Positions 31,985-40,484 of a stretch of DNA of 64,000 nucleotides are shown piece after piece; the stretch's first letter is position 1; every line of letters begins with the position of its first letter. The stretch comes from REEB95 sp963810055 (GTDB taxonomy: Bacteria > Pseudomonadota > Alphaproteobacteria > ATCC43930 > CGMCC-115725). The DNA lies in the NCBI GenBank assembly GCA_963810055.1, contig CAWEME010000035.1:1-64000 (forward strand), read 5' to 3'. The translations under genes and the position numbers were made by a program. The notes beneath the pieces were generated by a model. It did not search any database. It was not told where the DNA came from and worked only from the letters and a program-made list of their open reading frames with translations.

Positions 31985-33460
31985 CTAAGCCATGGAATCG
32001 GCATGCGCGAGCCCACGCGCCGCCGCGAGCATGGTTGAGGGTCTTGGACCAGGCTGGATGGCGTGCCATTCACCGGCGCCTGTTTCGACATCGCCCTCAA
32101 TCTCCCGGGACGACCCCAGCCAAAGTCCGATAAACGGAACCGAGGCGGTGGACGCCACGGTGGAAATCGCTCGGCGATGGGCGCGTTGCGCGAAGCTCGC
32201 ATCGACGATTGCCGTAAATCCCGCGCGCAAGACCTGCTCCGTCTCTGCGGCCAAGCGCTCGTAGACGCGGTCGGTCAGCGTATCGTCGGCGGCCGGCAAT
32301 CGCGCGTTTGCCGGAAGGCGCGGAAGCTCTTTGCGAGCGATATTGTCGCGCAAAACCCGGGCGCCTGGCACCGGCTGAAACGTCGCCGCGAGTTCATGGG
32401 CCATGGATGCCTTGGTGCTGCCGCACACGCCGCCGATCGCGATCAGGCGCGGAGACACCGGCGTGAGCAGCGACGAGGCCAGGGCCAGATGAGACCGCGC
32501 GGCGGCCGTATAAGACCGGGCTTCGTCTTCGCGGGGATGCCGCTGCACCGCGCCGGCGAGCGTATAGGCGCGGGTCGCAGCGCGAATCGAAAGCATCAGC
32601 GGCAAGACAGCCAAGCCTTGGAAGTCGCCTGTCCTGTCGGCGTAACGATTGAAGAGGATATTGGCCAACACGCCCTGGCCGCGATGATGGAGGTCCATCA
32701 GCAGAAAGGCGAGATCTAACAGAACGTCGATGCAAGAGAGCTGATCGGAGAACTCGATCGCGTCAAACAGCGTCGGCCGATCGTCAAACAGGCAGATATT
32801 GGCGAGCCGCAGATCGCCATGGCAGCGGCGGACCTTGCCCTCGCCGCGCCGGAGATCGAGAAGGCGGGTGGTGCGCTTGAGGGCGGCGAGCGAGGCTTCG
32901 TGCAACGCCTCGACGCCGGCGCGGCCAAGAACGGATTCGAAAGTCATCTGGTCGCGGTGGTTGCGCTCGATGGCGGCGCGAATTCCGTCGGCGCCGCCGA
33001 AACCGGGGGTGTGTTCCGCCGCTTCGTGAAAACGGGCGATCTCGTCGGCAAGGACGCGGATCATTTCCGGCGTCAAGCGTCCTGCATCGGCGAGATGGTC
33101 GAACAAATCGTCCTGGTCGATGCGCCGCATGACGACGACCCAGTCGACGGCCGGCCCCTCGCCGTCGAAGGCAAGCGCTCCTGTCCGTGACCGGCGAATC
33201 GCCTGGATGCCGAGATAAAGCTCGGGTGCGGTGCGGCGATTGAGTTCGAGCTCGGCGCGGCACGCCGCCTCGCGGCGCTCGACCGTGCTGTAATCGAGAG
33301 CGGAAAACGCGACGGAACGTTTCAACTTGTAAGCGCGATCGCCGGCGAGGAAAACGATCGAACAATGCGTTTCGATGCGCTCGATCGATGCCCCCGGGAC
33401 TCCGTAATGGGATGCATTAGACAAAAAGGCGATGGTCTCGTCCTGTTGACCCATAGCCAT
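31985..33460 (-). CDS. APH-like kinase fused to a P-loop domain (Rv2004c-like)
   Basis: Residues 1-330 look like an aminoglycoside-phosphotransferase fold with a catalytic loop CHGDLRLANICLF and the DFG-like position IEFSDQLSC. The C-terminal ~170 residues resemble an AAA/zeta-like P-loop kinase domain. The same two-domain layout occurs in Rv2004c of the mycobacterial DosR regulon. The P-loop reads GGVCGSTKAS, lacking the usual G-K-S/T end, so its ATPase activity is doubtful. I place the start at ATG 33460 because a start at 33511 would put the operator only 19 bp upstream. Confidence 0.8.
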   Translation of the reverse strand: MAMGQQDETIAFLSNASHYGVPGASIERIETHCSIVFLAGDRAYKLKRSVAFSALDYSTVERREAACRAELELNRRTAPELYLGIQAIRRSRTGALAFDGEGPAVDWVVVMRRIDQDDLFDHLADAGRLTPEMIRVLADEIARFHEAAEHTPGFGGADGIRAAIERNHRDQMTFESVLGRAGVEALHEASLAALKRTTRLLDLRRGEGKVRRCHGDLRLANICLFDDRPTLFDAIEFSDQLSCIDVLLDLAFLLMDLHHRGQGVLANILFNRYADRTGDFQGLAVLPLMLSIRAATRAYTLAGAVQRHPREDEARSYTAAARSHLALASSLLTPVSPRLIAIGGVCGSTKASMAHELAATFQPVPGARVLRDNIARKELPRLPANARLPAADDTLTDRVYERLAAETEQVLRAGFTAIVDASFAQRAHRRAISTVASTASVPFIGLWLGSSREIEGDVETGAGEWHAIQPGPRPSTMLAAARGLAHADSMA

Positions 33461-33529
33461 CCGAAAGCCCTGGAGTTCCGCCGCTTTGATCGGGTTGCGC
33501 AAGGAGACCATGCCGCCGCCGGCGGAGCC

Positions 33530-33543
33530 TTGAGATGGATCAA
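33530..33543. promoter_or_regulatory. FixK/FNR-type operator in a divergent promoter
   Basis: TTGAGATGGATCAA (one mismatch) lies 70 bp from the APH-like gene start and 63 bp from the PEBP gene start. Confidence 0.6.
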
Positions 33544-33605
33544 GGACAGCTTACGGGCGGCGGAATAGCCTGGTTTACGTCTTGGGACGGAGGGTATCGA
33601 CGCCG

Positions 33606-34064
33606 ATGACCATGCGATTGAGCAGCCCTGCTTTCGAGAACGGCGGCAAGATTCCCGGCCGCTTTACCTGCGACGGCGACGATATTTCGCCGGCTTTGGC
33701 GTGGTCGGGAGCACCCGCGGCGGCGCGCAGTTTCGTCATAATCTGCCGCGACCCCGACGCGCCAGCGGGCACGTGGTACCACTGGGCGGCCTTCAACATC
33801 CCGCGCAATGCCAATAGCCTCGCGGAACACTGCTTGCCGGGCAGTACGGCCTTGCGCCAGGCCATCAACGATTTCGGAAAAAAGGGATATGGCGGCCCTT
33901 GTCCGCCGCATGGTCACGGCCGCCATCATTACCATTTCGTGCTTTACGCGCTCAATGCGGATCGCATCGACGCGCCGGGCGGCGCGCATTGCCGCGACAT
34001 CGAGACTGCGGCCAAGGCTCACGCGATCGAAACTGCCGAATTGATGGGGATTTATGAACGGTAG
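33606..34064 (+). CDS. YbhB/YbcL family PEBP (Raf-kinase-inhibitor-like) protein
   Basis: About 152 residues with the PEBP pattern: FTCDGDDISPALAW, CRDPDAPAGTWYHWAAFNIP, YGGPCPPHGHGRHHYHFVLYAL. Bacterial PEBPs bind anions in a conserved pocket; function unclear. ATG 33606 has GGAGGG upstream. Followed 20 bp later by a BON-domain gene on the same strand. Confidence 0.9.
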   Translation: MTMRLSSPAFENGGKIPGRFTCDGDDISPALAWSGAPAAARSFVIICRDPDAPAGTWYHWAAFNIPRNANSLAEHCLPGSTALRQAINDFGKKGYGGPCPPHGHGRHHYHFVLYALNADRIDAPGGAHCRDIETAAKAHAIETAELMGIYER

Positions 34065-34084
34065 AAGTCAACCGGGAGGCGCCA

Positions 34085-34807
34085 TTGGAAAACGCCGAGC
34101 AAATTCTCGATAAAGTCCGCCAGGCGCTGCACAGCGAACCGAAAATAGACCTCGCCCACCATCCTCTGCGCTTGAACTGGGCCGCGGGCGATCTCACGAT
34201 CGAAGGCGAGGTTGCCAACATCGCCGCCAAAAAGCTCGCCCTTGAGCGCGCCGCCGCCGTCGCAGGCGTGCTGGGGATTGTCGACCGGCTGCGCGTCACG
34301 CCCGCCGAGCCGATGGGCGACGATCAGATCCGGACCCTCGTTTGCGATGCCCTGCAAGCCGACACGGCTTTCGCCGCCTGCGCAATTTCCGCCTGGGACA
34401 AGGGCAAACTCGACGTCGTTCAAGCACCGGAGCCGTCGGCAGGAACGATCACGGTGGCTGTGAACGACTGCGTCGTCACGCTCGATGGCGACGTGCCGGG
34501 CCTTGGCCTCAAGCGGCTCGCCGGCGTGCTCGCTTGGTGGGTGCCCGGAAGCCGCGACGTGATCAACGGTCTTGGGGTGACTCCGCCGGAAAACGATAAC
34601 GATGAGGAAATCACCGATGCGGTCCGCATCGCGCTCGAAAAGGATCCGTTCGTCAACGCCGATCAAGTCCGCGTCTCGACGCACAACGCGATCGTCACGC
34701 TGGACGGCCTCGTTCCCAAGGACTCCGAACGGGACATGGCCGAGTTCGATGCCTGGTACGTGTTCGGCGTCGACAAAATCGTCAATCGTATCAAAGTCCG
34801 CCCCTGA
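34085..34807 (+). CDS. Multi-BON-domain protein
   Basis: A 240-residue protein with three BON-like units (about 1-72, 80-163, 170-240), each with a central glycine strand such as DLTIEGEVANIAAKKLAL, VVTLDGDVPGLGLKRLA and IVTLDGLVPKDSERDMA. It lacks a signal peptide, so it is cytoplasmic or non-classical. BON domains bind membranes or ligands; OsmY-like relatives respond to stress. The TTG start is supported by GGGAGG upstream. Confidence 0.8.
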   Translation: MENAEQILDKVRQALHSEPKIDLAHHPLRLNWAAGDLTIEGEVANIAAKKLALERAAAVAGVLGIVDRLRVTPAEPMGDDQIRTLVCDALQADTAFAACAISAWDKGKLDVVQAPEPSAGTITVAVNDCVVTLDGDVPGLGLKRLAGVLAWWVPGSRDVINGLGVTPPENDNDEEITDAVRIALEKDPFVNADQVRVSTHNAIVTLDGLVPKDSERDMAEFDAWYVFGVDKIVNRIKVRP

Positions 34808-34851
34808 GGCCTGCGCCGCGCGGGTAGCGTCGGGAAACCGCTTTCGACCCG

Positions 34852-36282
34852 TCACCCCTTGACGCAGATGACCGGCTCGAGCCTGGCGACCTTCCGGGCC
34901 AGTCCCGCGACATGCGCCGCCTCGACGACGGCGTCGATATCCTTGTAGGCGCCCGGAGCCTCTTCCGCCACGCCACGGGCGGATGGGCTTTTGATCACGA
35001 TGCCGCGCTTGGCAAGGTCGTCGATCACTTGCCGCCCATGCCATTGTCTAAGCGCCTGGTGCCGGCTCATCGCACGTCCCGCCCCATGGCAGGCCGAGGC
35101 GAAGGCGCGCTCGGGGCGTGCCGGCGCACCGGCCATAATCGCCGAAGCGGTGCCCATGCTACCTCCGATGAAGACCGGCTGCCCGACCTCCGCATAAACC
35201 GCGGGGAGATCCGGATGCCGCGCGCCGAAGGCGCGGGTCGCGCCCTTGCGATGGACGAAGAGCCGCCGGCGCTGGCCGGAAACGTCGTGCTGTTCCTCCT
35301 TGCAGGTGTTGTGCGAAACGTCAAACAGCAGGTCGATGCTGATGCCGGGGAAGAAGTGCCCGAATACGCGGCGCGTCAGATGCGTAAGAATCTGACGATT
35401 GGCGAACGCGCAATTGATGCCCGCCCGCATGGCGCCGAGATAGCGCTGTCCCAATTCGGACCGGATCGGAGCGCAGGCGAGTTCGAGATCGGGCAGCACG
35501 ATGTTGTGGCTCGGCGCCGCGATCGCCATTTCACGCAGGAACTCCGTGCCGATTTGATGGCCCAGCCCGCGCGAACCGCAATGGATGCCGACGACGATTT
35601 CGCCCAGCCTCAATCCGAATGCGCGGCCGGCGGCTTCATCATGGATTGCCGTCACCTCTTGCACCTCGAGGTAATGATTGCCCGAGCCGAGAGTCCCCAT
35701 TTCGTCGCGCTGACGCTTCTTGGCGCGCGCCGATACCGCATCGGGGAGCGCGCCCGCCATGTGTCCGCTTTCCTCGATCCGTTCAAGATCGGCAGGCGTA
35801 CCGTATCCTTGCGCGATCGCCCACCCGGCGCCGTTCTCAAGCATCCTGTCCATCTCATGCGCGTCGAGCGCGATCTTGCCGGTGCTGCCGACCCCGGCGG
35901 GAATATTGCGGAACAGGCTGTCGGCGAGATCGTTCTTCAATTTTTCGATATCGGCGCGCCGCAATCTGGTGAGCAGCACGCGCACGCCGCAGGAGATATC
36001 GAAACCGACTCCTCCGGCCGAAATGACGCCGCCCTCATCCGGATCGAAAGCCGCGACGCCGCCGATCGGAAAGCCGTAGCCCCAATGGGCATCCGGCATG
36101 GCGTAAGCCGCATCGACAATGCCGGGAAGGCAAGCGACGTTGCGGATCTGCTCGAGCACTTTGTCGTCCATGTCGCCGAGCAGCGCCGCGCTGCCGAAGA
36201 TCACCGCCGGCACGCGCATCGCGTCGCTTGCCGGCAGACGCCACTCGGTTTCGGAGATGCGGGATAGGCGGCTGATATCCAT
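34852..36282 (-). CDS. rtcB: RNA-splicing ligase RtcB
   Basis: The 476-residue protein has DAHWGYGFPIGGVAAFD, GGVGFDISCGVR, GTLGSGNHYLEVQ, GIHCGSRGLGH, SHNTC and the guanylation-site region HGAGRAMSR, all hallmarks of the GTP-dependent 3'-phosphate RNA ligase. Start ATG 36282 is chosen; the longer frame extends into the archease gene. Archease, its activator, is encoded 14 bp upstream, forming an RNA-repair operon under a perfect FixK/FNR box. Confidence 0.95.
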   Translation of the reverse strand: MDISRLSRISETEWRLPASDAMRVPAVIFGSAALLGDMDDKVLEQIRNVACLPGIVDAAYAMPDAHWGYGFPIGGVAAFDPDEGGVISAGGVGFDISCGVRVLLTRLRRADIEKLKNDLADSLFRNIPAGVGSTGKIALDAHEMDRMLENGAGWAIAQGYGTPADLERIEESGHMAGALPDAVSARAKKRQRDEMGTLGSGNHYLEVQEVTAIHDEAAGRAFGLRLGEIVVGIHCGSRGLGHQIGTEFLREMAIAAPSHNIVLPDLELACAPIRSELGQRYLGAMRAGINCAFANRQILTHLTRRVFGHFFPGISIDLLFDVSHNTCKEEQHDVSGQRRRLFVHRKGATRAFGARHPDLPAVYAEVGQPVFIGGSMGTASAIMAGAPARPERAFASACHGAGRAMSRHQALRQWHGRQVIDDLAKRGIVIKSPSARGVAEEAPGAYKDIDAVVEAAHVAGLARKVARLEPVICVKG

Positions 36283-36296
36283 GCGGCTTCGCTCGC

Positions 36297-36722
36297 TTAG
36301 ACGTCGATGACGCACTGGGCGATCCAGGCGCCGTCGGGCCGGCGCTCGGCCTTGAGCGCGGTGTACGTGGCGCCCTTGGGTTCCACGGCCGGTTCGTGCC
36401 GCGCCCGGTTCACTTTCTCGCCCCAGGCTTGGCCACGCAGACGCCCGTTCTCGATGGTCACCGCAAACCGCCCGAACACCATGTGTCGCACGGACATTTC
36501 GTAGATCAGTCGGTTGAGCCAATCCACGAGCAGCAATCCGTCCGTCGGCGCAGAACATTCGATCTCGACCGCTTCCTCGGGAACAACGCCCGCCACATCG
36601 GTGACGATCCCCGTCAAGGCCAGCGCCGCTTGCTCGAATGCCTCCTCCCGGGAGCGGCCGACCCCCCGAACGCCGATATCGGCATCATGCGGGAATTGCT
36701 CGGCGCTCGCTCGAATTGCCAT
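36297..36722 (-). CDS. Archease, RtcB-activating protein
   Basis: A 141-residue archease with the metal-binding start FPHDADIGVRGVGRSREEAFEQAALAL and the LLVDWLNRLIYEMSVRHMVF motif, ending in ALKAERRPDGAWIAQCVIDV (conserved terminal D). Archease speeds guanylation and turnover of RtcB, encoded directly downstream. The box at 36773-36786 is 51 bp upstream. Confidence 0.92.
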   Translation of the reverse strand: MAIRASAEQFPHDADIGVRGVGRSREEAFEQAALALTGIVTDVAGVVPEEAVEIECSAPTDGLLLVDWLNRLIYEMSVRHMVFGRFAVTIENGRLRGQAWGEKVNRARHEPAVEPKGATYTALKAERRPDGAWIAQCVIDV

Positions 36723-36772
36723 GGGGTCGTCCGATCGCTGTCCTATGTAAAGTCAAGCGGCTGCCCGAGATG

Positions 36773-36786
36773 TTGATTCAGATCAA
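36773..36786. promoter_or_regulatory. FixK/FNR-type operator, perfect, divergent
   Basis: TTGATTCAGATCAA lies 51 bp from archease and 100 bp from the HPF-cold-shock gene. Confidence 0.72.
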
Positions 36787-36885
36787 TGCCGTCCAGGCTA
36801 TTTTCGTTAATGATGATTTACATGTCGTGGGTCTCGGTATTTATCGGGATTCCACCCCGGCTTTTCTGCTAACGGGAATAAGCGC

Positions 36886-37458
36886 ATGCAGCTCCCAGTC
36901 CAGATCACCTTCCGCAAGATGGCGCCTTCGCCGGCAGTCGAGGCTCATATTCGCGAGCGCGCGGCCGCCCTCGATCGCTTTTTCGGAAGGATCATGGCCT
37001 GCCGTGTCGTGGTGGAAGCGAGCACGCACCGCCAGCACAAGGGCAACCTCTATCATCTGCGCATCGATCTGACCGTTCCGGGGCAAGAGATCGTCGTCAA
37101 GCGCGATCCGCCCGAACACCATGCGCATGAGGATATTCTGGTCGCTGTCCGCGATGCCTTCGATGCGGCGCGCCGGCAGCTCGAGGATCATGCCCGCGCC
37201 GTGCGCGGCGACTCCAAGTCCCATGAGACGCCGAACCACGGGCGGATAGAGCGGCTGCTCAAGGAGGAAGGCTACGGCTTTATCCGGTCGAGCGACGGCG
37301 ACGAGATTTACATGCACCGGAATGCCGTCGTCGGCGCGGGTTTCGACGCCTTGTCGGAAGGCGACGAAGTCCGATTTGTCGTTCACGAGGGTGAAGGAGA
37401 AAAGGGTCCTCAAGCGAGCACCGTCGTGCCGATCGGGAAACATCATCTCGCGCCGTGA
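36886..37458 (+). CDS. HPF/RaiA-like ribosome factor fused to a cold-shock domain
   Basis: Residues 1-105 resemble hibernation-promoting factor (ITFRKMAPSPAVEAHIRERAAALDRFF; VRDAFDAARRQLEDH). Residues about 118-190 form a cold-shock domain with RNP motifs GYGFIRS and IYMHRN. HPF domains silence ribosomes; CSDs bind RNA. A fused product could hold ribosomes and mRNA in a dormant state, matching the HPF-like Rv0079 of the DosR set in role (inferred). Confidence 0.87.
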   Translation: MQLPVQITFRKMAPSPAVEAHIRERAAALDRFFGRIMACRVVVEASTHRQHKGNLYHLRIDLTVPGQEIVVKRDPPEHHAHEDILVAVRDAFDAARRQLEDHARAVRGDSKSHETPNHGRIERLLKEEGYGFIRSSDGDEIYMHRNAVVGAGFDALSEGDEVRFVVHEGEGEKGPQASTVVPIGKHHLAP

Positions 37459-37506
37459 CCGATGCTGGCGGCGTCATAGGACGCGTCACCGATTGAAGGG
37501 CTCCCG

Positions 37507-38145
37507 ATGCCAATCTCGGAAAGAGGCGGAAATGCAGGAGATGGATTGTCGCGCCGCTCGTTTCTTCGCGGTTCCGCGATTACCACGGCGGGGGCGACCA
37601 TGATCGATGCCACCTCGGCGCTCATGGGACAGGCGGAAGCGGCGGAAAGCGGCGGCCCGCCGGTTGCCGGACCGGCGCCGGTTCCGATCACTCTGAAGAT
37701 CAACGGCGTTACCCGGACGCTTCAAGTTGAGCCGCGGACGACGCTGGCCGAGGTCTTGCGCGGCCTTCTTGGCCTGACGGGCACTAAGATCGCCTGCAAT
37801 CGCGGCGCCTGTTCGGCCTGCACGGTCTGGCTCGACGGCGTGGCCGTCTGCTCCTGCATGATGTTGGCCATCGAGGTGGGCGCGCGCAACGTGACGACCA
37901 TCGAGGGTCTGGCGAGCGGCAGCCAGCTTCACCCGGTGCAAGCCGCCTTCATCGAGCACGATGCTCTGCAATGCGGCTTCTGCACGCCCGGGTTGGTGAT
38001 GAGTTGCGCGGCGCTCCTGGAGCACACGCCCGATCCAACACCCGGGGATATCCAGGCGGCGATCAGCGGCCACTTCTGCCGCTGCGGCACCTACCCTCAT
38101 GTCGTCTCCGCGACACTGGCGGCGGCCAAAGCGCGAAAGGCCTGA
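37507..38145 (+). CDS. paoA: Aldehyde oxidoreductase [2Fe-2S] subunit, Tat-exported (PaoA-like)
   Basis: A twin-arginine signal (RRSFLRG, residues 16-22) leads into two [2Fe-2S] domains: plant-type cysteines in CNRGACSACTVWLDGVAVCSC and the second set in CGFCTPG and CRCGTYPH. This is the small subunit of xanthine-oxidase-family enzymes. The exported form matches E. coli PaoA (YagT), part of the periplasmic aldehyde oxidoreductase; the same operon provides Mo and FAD subunits. Confidence 0.9.
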   Translation: MPISERGGNAGDGLSRRSFLRGSAITTAGATMIDATSALMGQAEAAESGGPPVAGPAPVPITLKINGVTRTLQVEPRTTLAEVLRGLLGLTGTKIACNRGACSACTVWLDGVAVCSCMMLAIEVGARNVTTIEGLASGSQLHPVQAAFIEHDALQCGFCTPGLVMSCAALLEHTPDPTPGDIQAAISGHFCRCGTYPHVVSATLAAAKARKA

Positions 38146-38147
38146 CC

Positions 38148-40484
38148 ATGGCGGCTGACGGAACGACACGCACCGAGAAATTTCCATCCGGCATCTTGAG
38201 CGTCGGCCTTGGCGAGGTGGAGCGGCAGGTGCCGCTCGACGAGCCGCCGCCGCTGCCGCCCAATGCCGAACTCGCGGTGATCGGCAAGCCGGCGCCGAGG
38301 CAGGATGGCCGCGCCAAGGTTACCGGCGCAACCCGCTTCACCGTGGACACCAATCTCCCCGGCATGCTGCACGGCCGGATTCTCCGTTCACCCTGGCCCC
38401 ATGCGGAAATCCGTTCCATCGACATCTCCGCGGCCGCGCGTCATCCCGGAATCCGCACCGTCCTGGTCCTCGCCCGTCCCGGGGATTCCGCGACCGCGGT
38501 GGTGCGCTATTTCGGCGCGCCAGTGGCTGGCGTCGCCGCCGTTTCCATGGCCGCCGCCGAAGAAGCGCTGCGCCTGATCCGCGTCGATTACAAATCGCTT
38601 CCCTTCGTGGTGGACATGGACAAGGCGCGCGAGCCGGGCGCGCCCCTGGTCCACGACGCCGCTTCGGCGCCCCTGGGCCATCCTTCGGGCTTTCCCGCGC
38701 CGCACGGTCTGCCGCTCAACGGCAACGTGCGCGGACCGGCAACCGACCGTCGCGGCGATGTGGCGCAAGGCTTTGCGCAAGCCGATACCGTCGTCGAGGG
38801 CGAGTATCGCACCCAGGTGCAGACCCATTGCTGCCTGGAGCCGCACGCGATCGTCGCCGATTGGCGGGCGGACGGGCTGACCGTCCATATGTCCACCCAG
38901 TTCACCGCCGGCGTGCGGCACGAGCTGGCGGAGACGTTCGGCCTGCCGCTCAACCGCGTGCGCGTGATCGTTGACGGCATGGGCGGCGGCTTCGGCTCCA
39001 AATCGACGCTCGGCGATTACGGCCGCATCGCGGTCGGCCTGTCGCGCCAGGCGCAAGCGCCGGTGCGCATCATTCTCGACCGGCAGGAAGAACAGATGAC
39101 CGCGGGCAACCGTCCGGGAACCTGGCAGCGCTTGCGCATCGGCGCGCGGCGCGACGGATCGCTGACGGCGATCTCGCTTTTGAGCTACGGCACGGCCGGC
39201 GTCGCCCTCGGCGCCGGAGTCGGCTTTTTCGCCCAGGGACTCTACGACTGTCCCAATTTCGAATCCGCGCAGCATGACGTGTTCATCAATGCGGGACCGG
39301 GCTGCGCGATGCGCGCGCCGGGAAATACGCCGGGCGCCTGGGGGATGGAACAGGCGATCGACGAATTGGCCGAGCGGCTTGCCATCGACCCGCTCGCGCT
39401 GCGCGACCGGATCGACCCGAGCCCGGTGCGGCGCGAGGAACGTCGCATCGGCGCCGAACGGATCGGCTGGCAACGCCGGCACGCGCCCGGCGCTGATCCC
39501 GGACCGGTGAAACGCGGCATCGGCGTGGCGCAGTCGTACTGGATGGCCAATGTCCAGATCAATTCCTCCTGCGAGGTGCGCGTCTTGCGCGACGGCGCGG
39601 TGGAGGTGCTGTCGAGCGTCCAGGACATCGGCACCGGCACCGGCACGGTGATGGCCCAGGTCGTAGCCGAAACCCTCGGGCTCCGTTCCGAAGAGATCAC
39701 CGTGCGCATCGGCGATACCGATTTTCCGGCGGGATCGCCTTCCTACGGCAGCCGGGCGACCGCCTCCATCACCCCGCCGGCCCGCACGGCCGCCTGGCGC
39801 GTCCTGCAATTGCTATTCCGCGAGGCGGCGCTCGCCCTGAACGCGGCTCCCGCGGACCTGATCGCGCGCGAAGGACGCATCCTGGTCCGCGACGAGCCGG
39901 CCCGTAGCATGAGCTTCGGCGAGGCGGCATCACGGCTGCGCACGGATCGCATCAGCGCCGTGGCCTCCCGTAGCGAGGATTACGGCGGCTATCTCCGGAG
40001 CATGGGGGATGCCGCCCTGGCGAAGCAGTATCTCGGCGGCGTCCAGTTTGCCCAAGTGGCGGTCGATACCGAAACCGGCATCGTACGGGTCGAGCGCGTG
40101 GTGGCGGTCCAGGATTGCGGCCGTCCGATCAATCCGCTGCAGACCGAGAGCCAGGTGCATGGCGGCGTGCTGATGGGACTGTCCTACGCCCTTTACGAAG
40201 ACCGCATCCTCGATCAGCTCACCGGCCGCATGGTCAATCCGGACCTGGAGCAGTACAAGCTGGCCGGCCCGTGCGAGACGCCGGCGATCGACGTCGTGCT
40301 GCTGGAGAACTACCAGGGGAACAGCGCGACCGACGCCTATGGCATCGCCGAGCCCGCCAATATCGCCACCGCCGCGGCAATCGGCAACGCCGTCTACAAC
40401 GCAATCGGCGTCCGGCTGCGTAATCTGCCCATGAATCCCGCGGCGATTCTCGCGGCGCTCGGCAAAATTCCTTCGCGGAGCTGA
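38148..40484 (+). CDS. paoC: Aldehyde oxidoreductase molybdopterin subunit (PaoC-like)
   Basis: A 778-residue Mo-binding subunit: hinge PAPRQDGRAKVTGATRFTVD, cofactor loops CLEPHAIV, GGGFGSKS, MRAPG, YGSRATASI and the catalytic-glutamate region GIAEPANIATAAAIGNAV. It oxidises aldehydes (or N-heterocycles) with water as oxygen donor. Start at 38148, two bases after paoA. It has no signal of its own, so it would be carried through Tat with the small subunit. Confidence 0.9.
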   Translation: MAADGTTRTEKFPSGILSVGLGEVERQVPLDEPPPLPPNAELAVIGKPAPRQDGRAKVTGATRFTVDTNLPGMLHGRILRSPWPHAEIRSIDISAAARHPGIRTVLVLARPGDSATAVVRYFGAPVAGVAAVSMAAAEEALRLIRVDYKSLPFVVDMDKAREPGAPLVHDAASAPLGHPSGFPAPHGLPLNGNVRGPATDRRGDVAQGFAQADTVVEGEYRTQVQTHCCLEPHAIVADWRADGLTVHMSTQFTAGVRHELAETFGLPLNRVRVIVDGMGGGFGSKSTLGDYGRIAVGLSRQAQAPVRIILDRQEEQMTAGNRPGTWQRLRIGARRDGSLTAISLLSYGTAGVALGAGVGFFAQGLYDCPNFESAQHDVFINAGPGCAMRAPGNTPGAWGMEQAIDELAERLAIDPLALRDRIDPSPVRREERRIGAERIGWQRRHAPGADPGPVKRGIGVAQSYWMANVQINSSCEVRVLRDGAVEVLSSVQDIGTGTGTVMAQVVAETLGLRSEEITVRIGDTDFPAGSPSYGSRATASITPPARTAAWRVLQLLFREAALALNAAPADLIAREGRILVRDEPARSMSFGEAASRLRTDRISAVASRSEDYGGYLRSMGDAALAKQYLGGVQFAQVAVDTETGIVRVERVVAVQDCGRPINPLQTESQVHGGVLMGLSYALYEDRILDQLTGRMVNPDLEQYKLAGPCETPAIDVVLLENYQGNSATDAYGIAEPANIATAAAIGNAVYNAIGVRLRNLPMNPAAILAALGKIPSRS

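Noticed and set aside
34912..36267. Forward frame of 451 codons
   Set aside because: Antisense of rtcB without any recognisable motif.
38388..39809. Minus-strand frame of 473 codons
   Set aside because: Antisense to the molybdenum subunit gene in GC-rich sequence; low-complexity R/A/G-rich translation.
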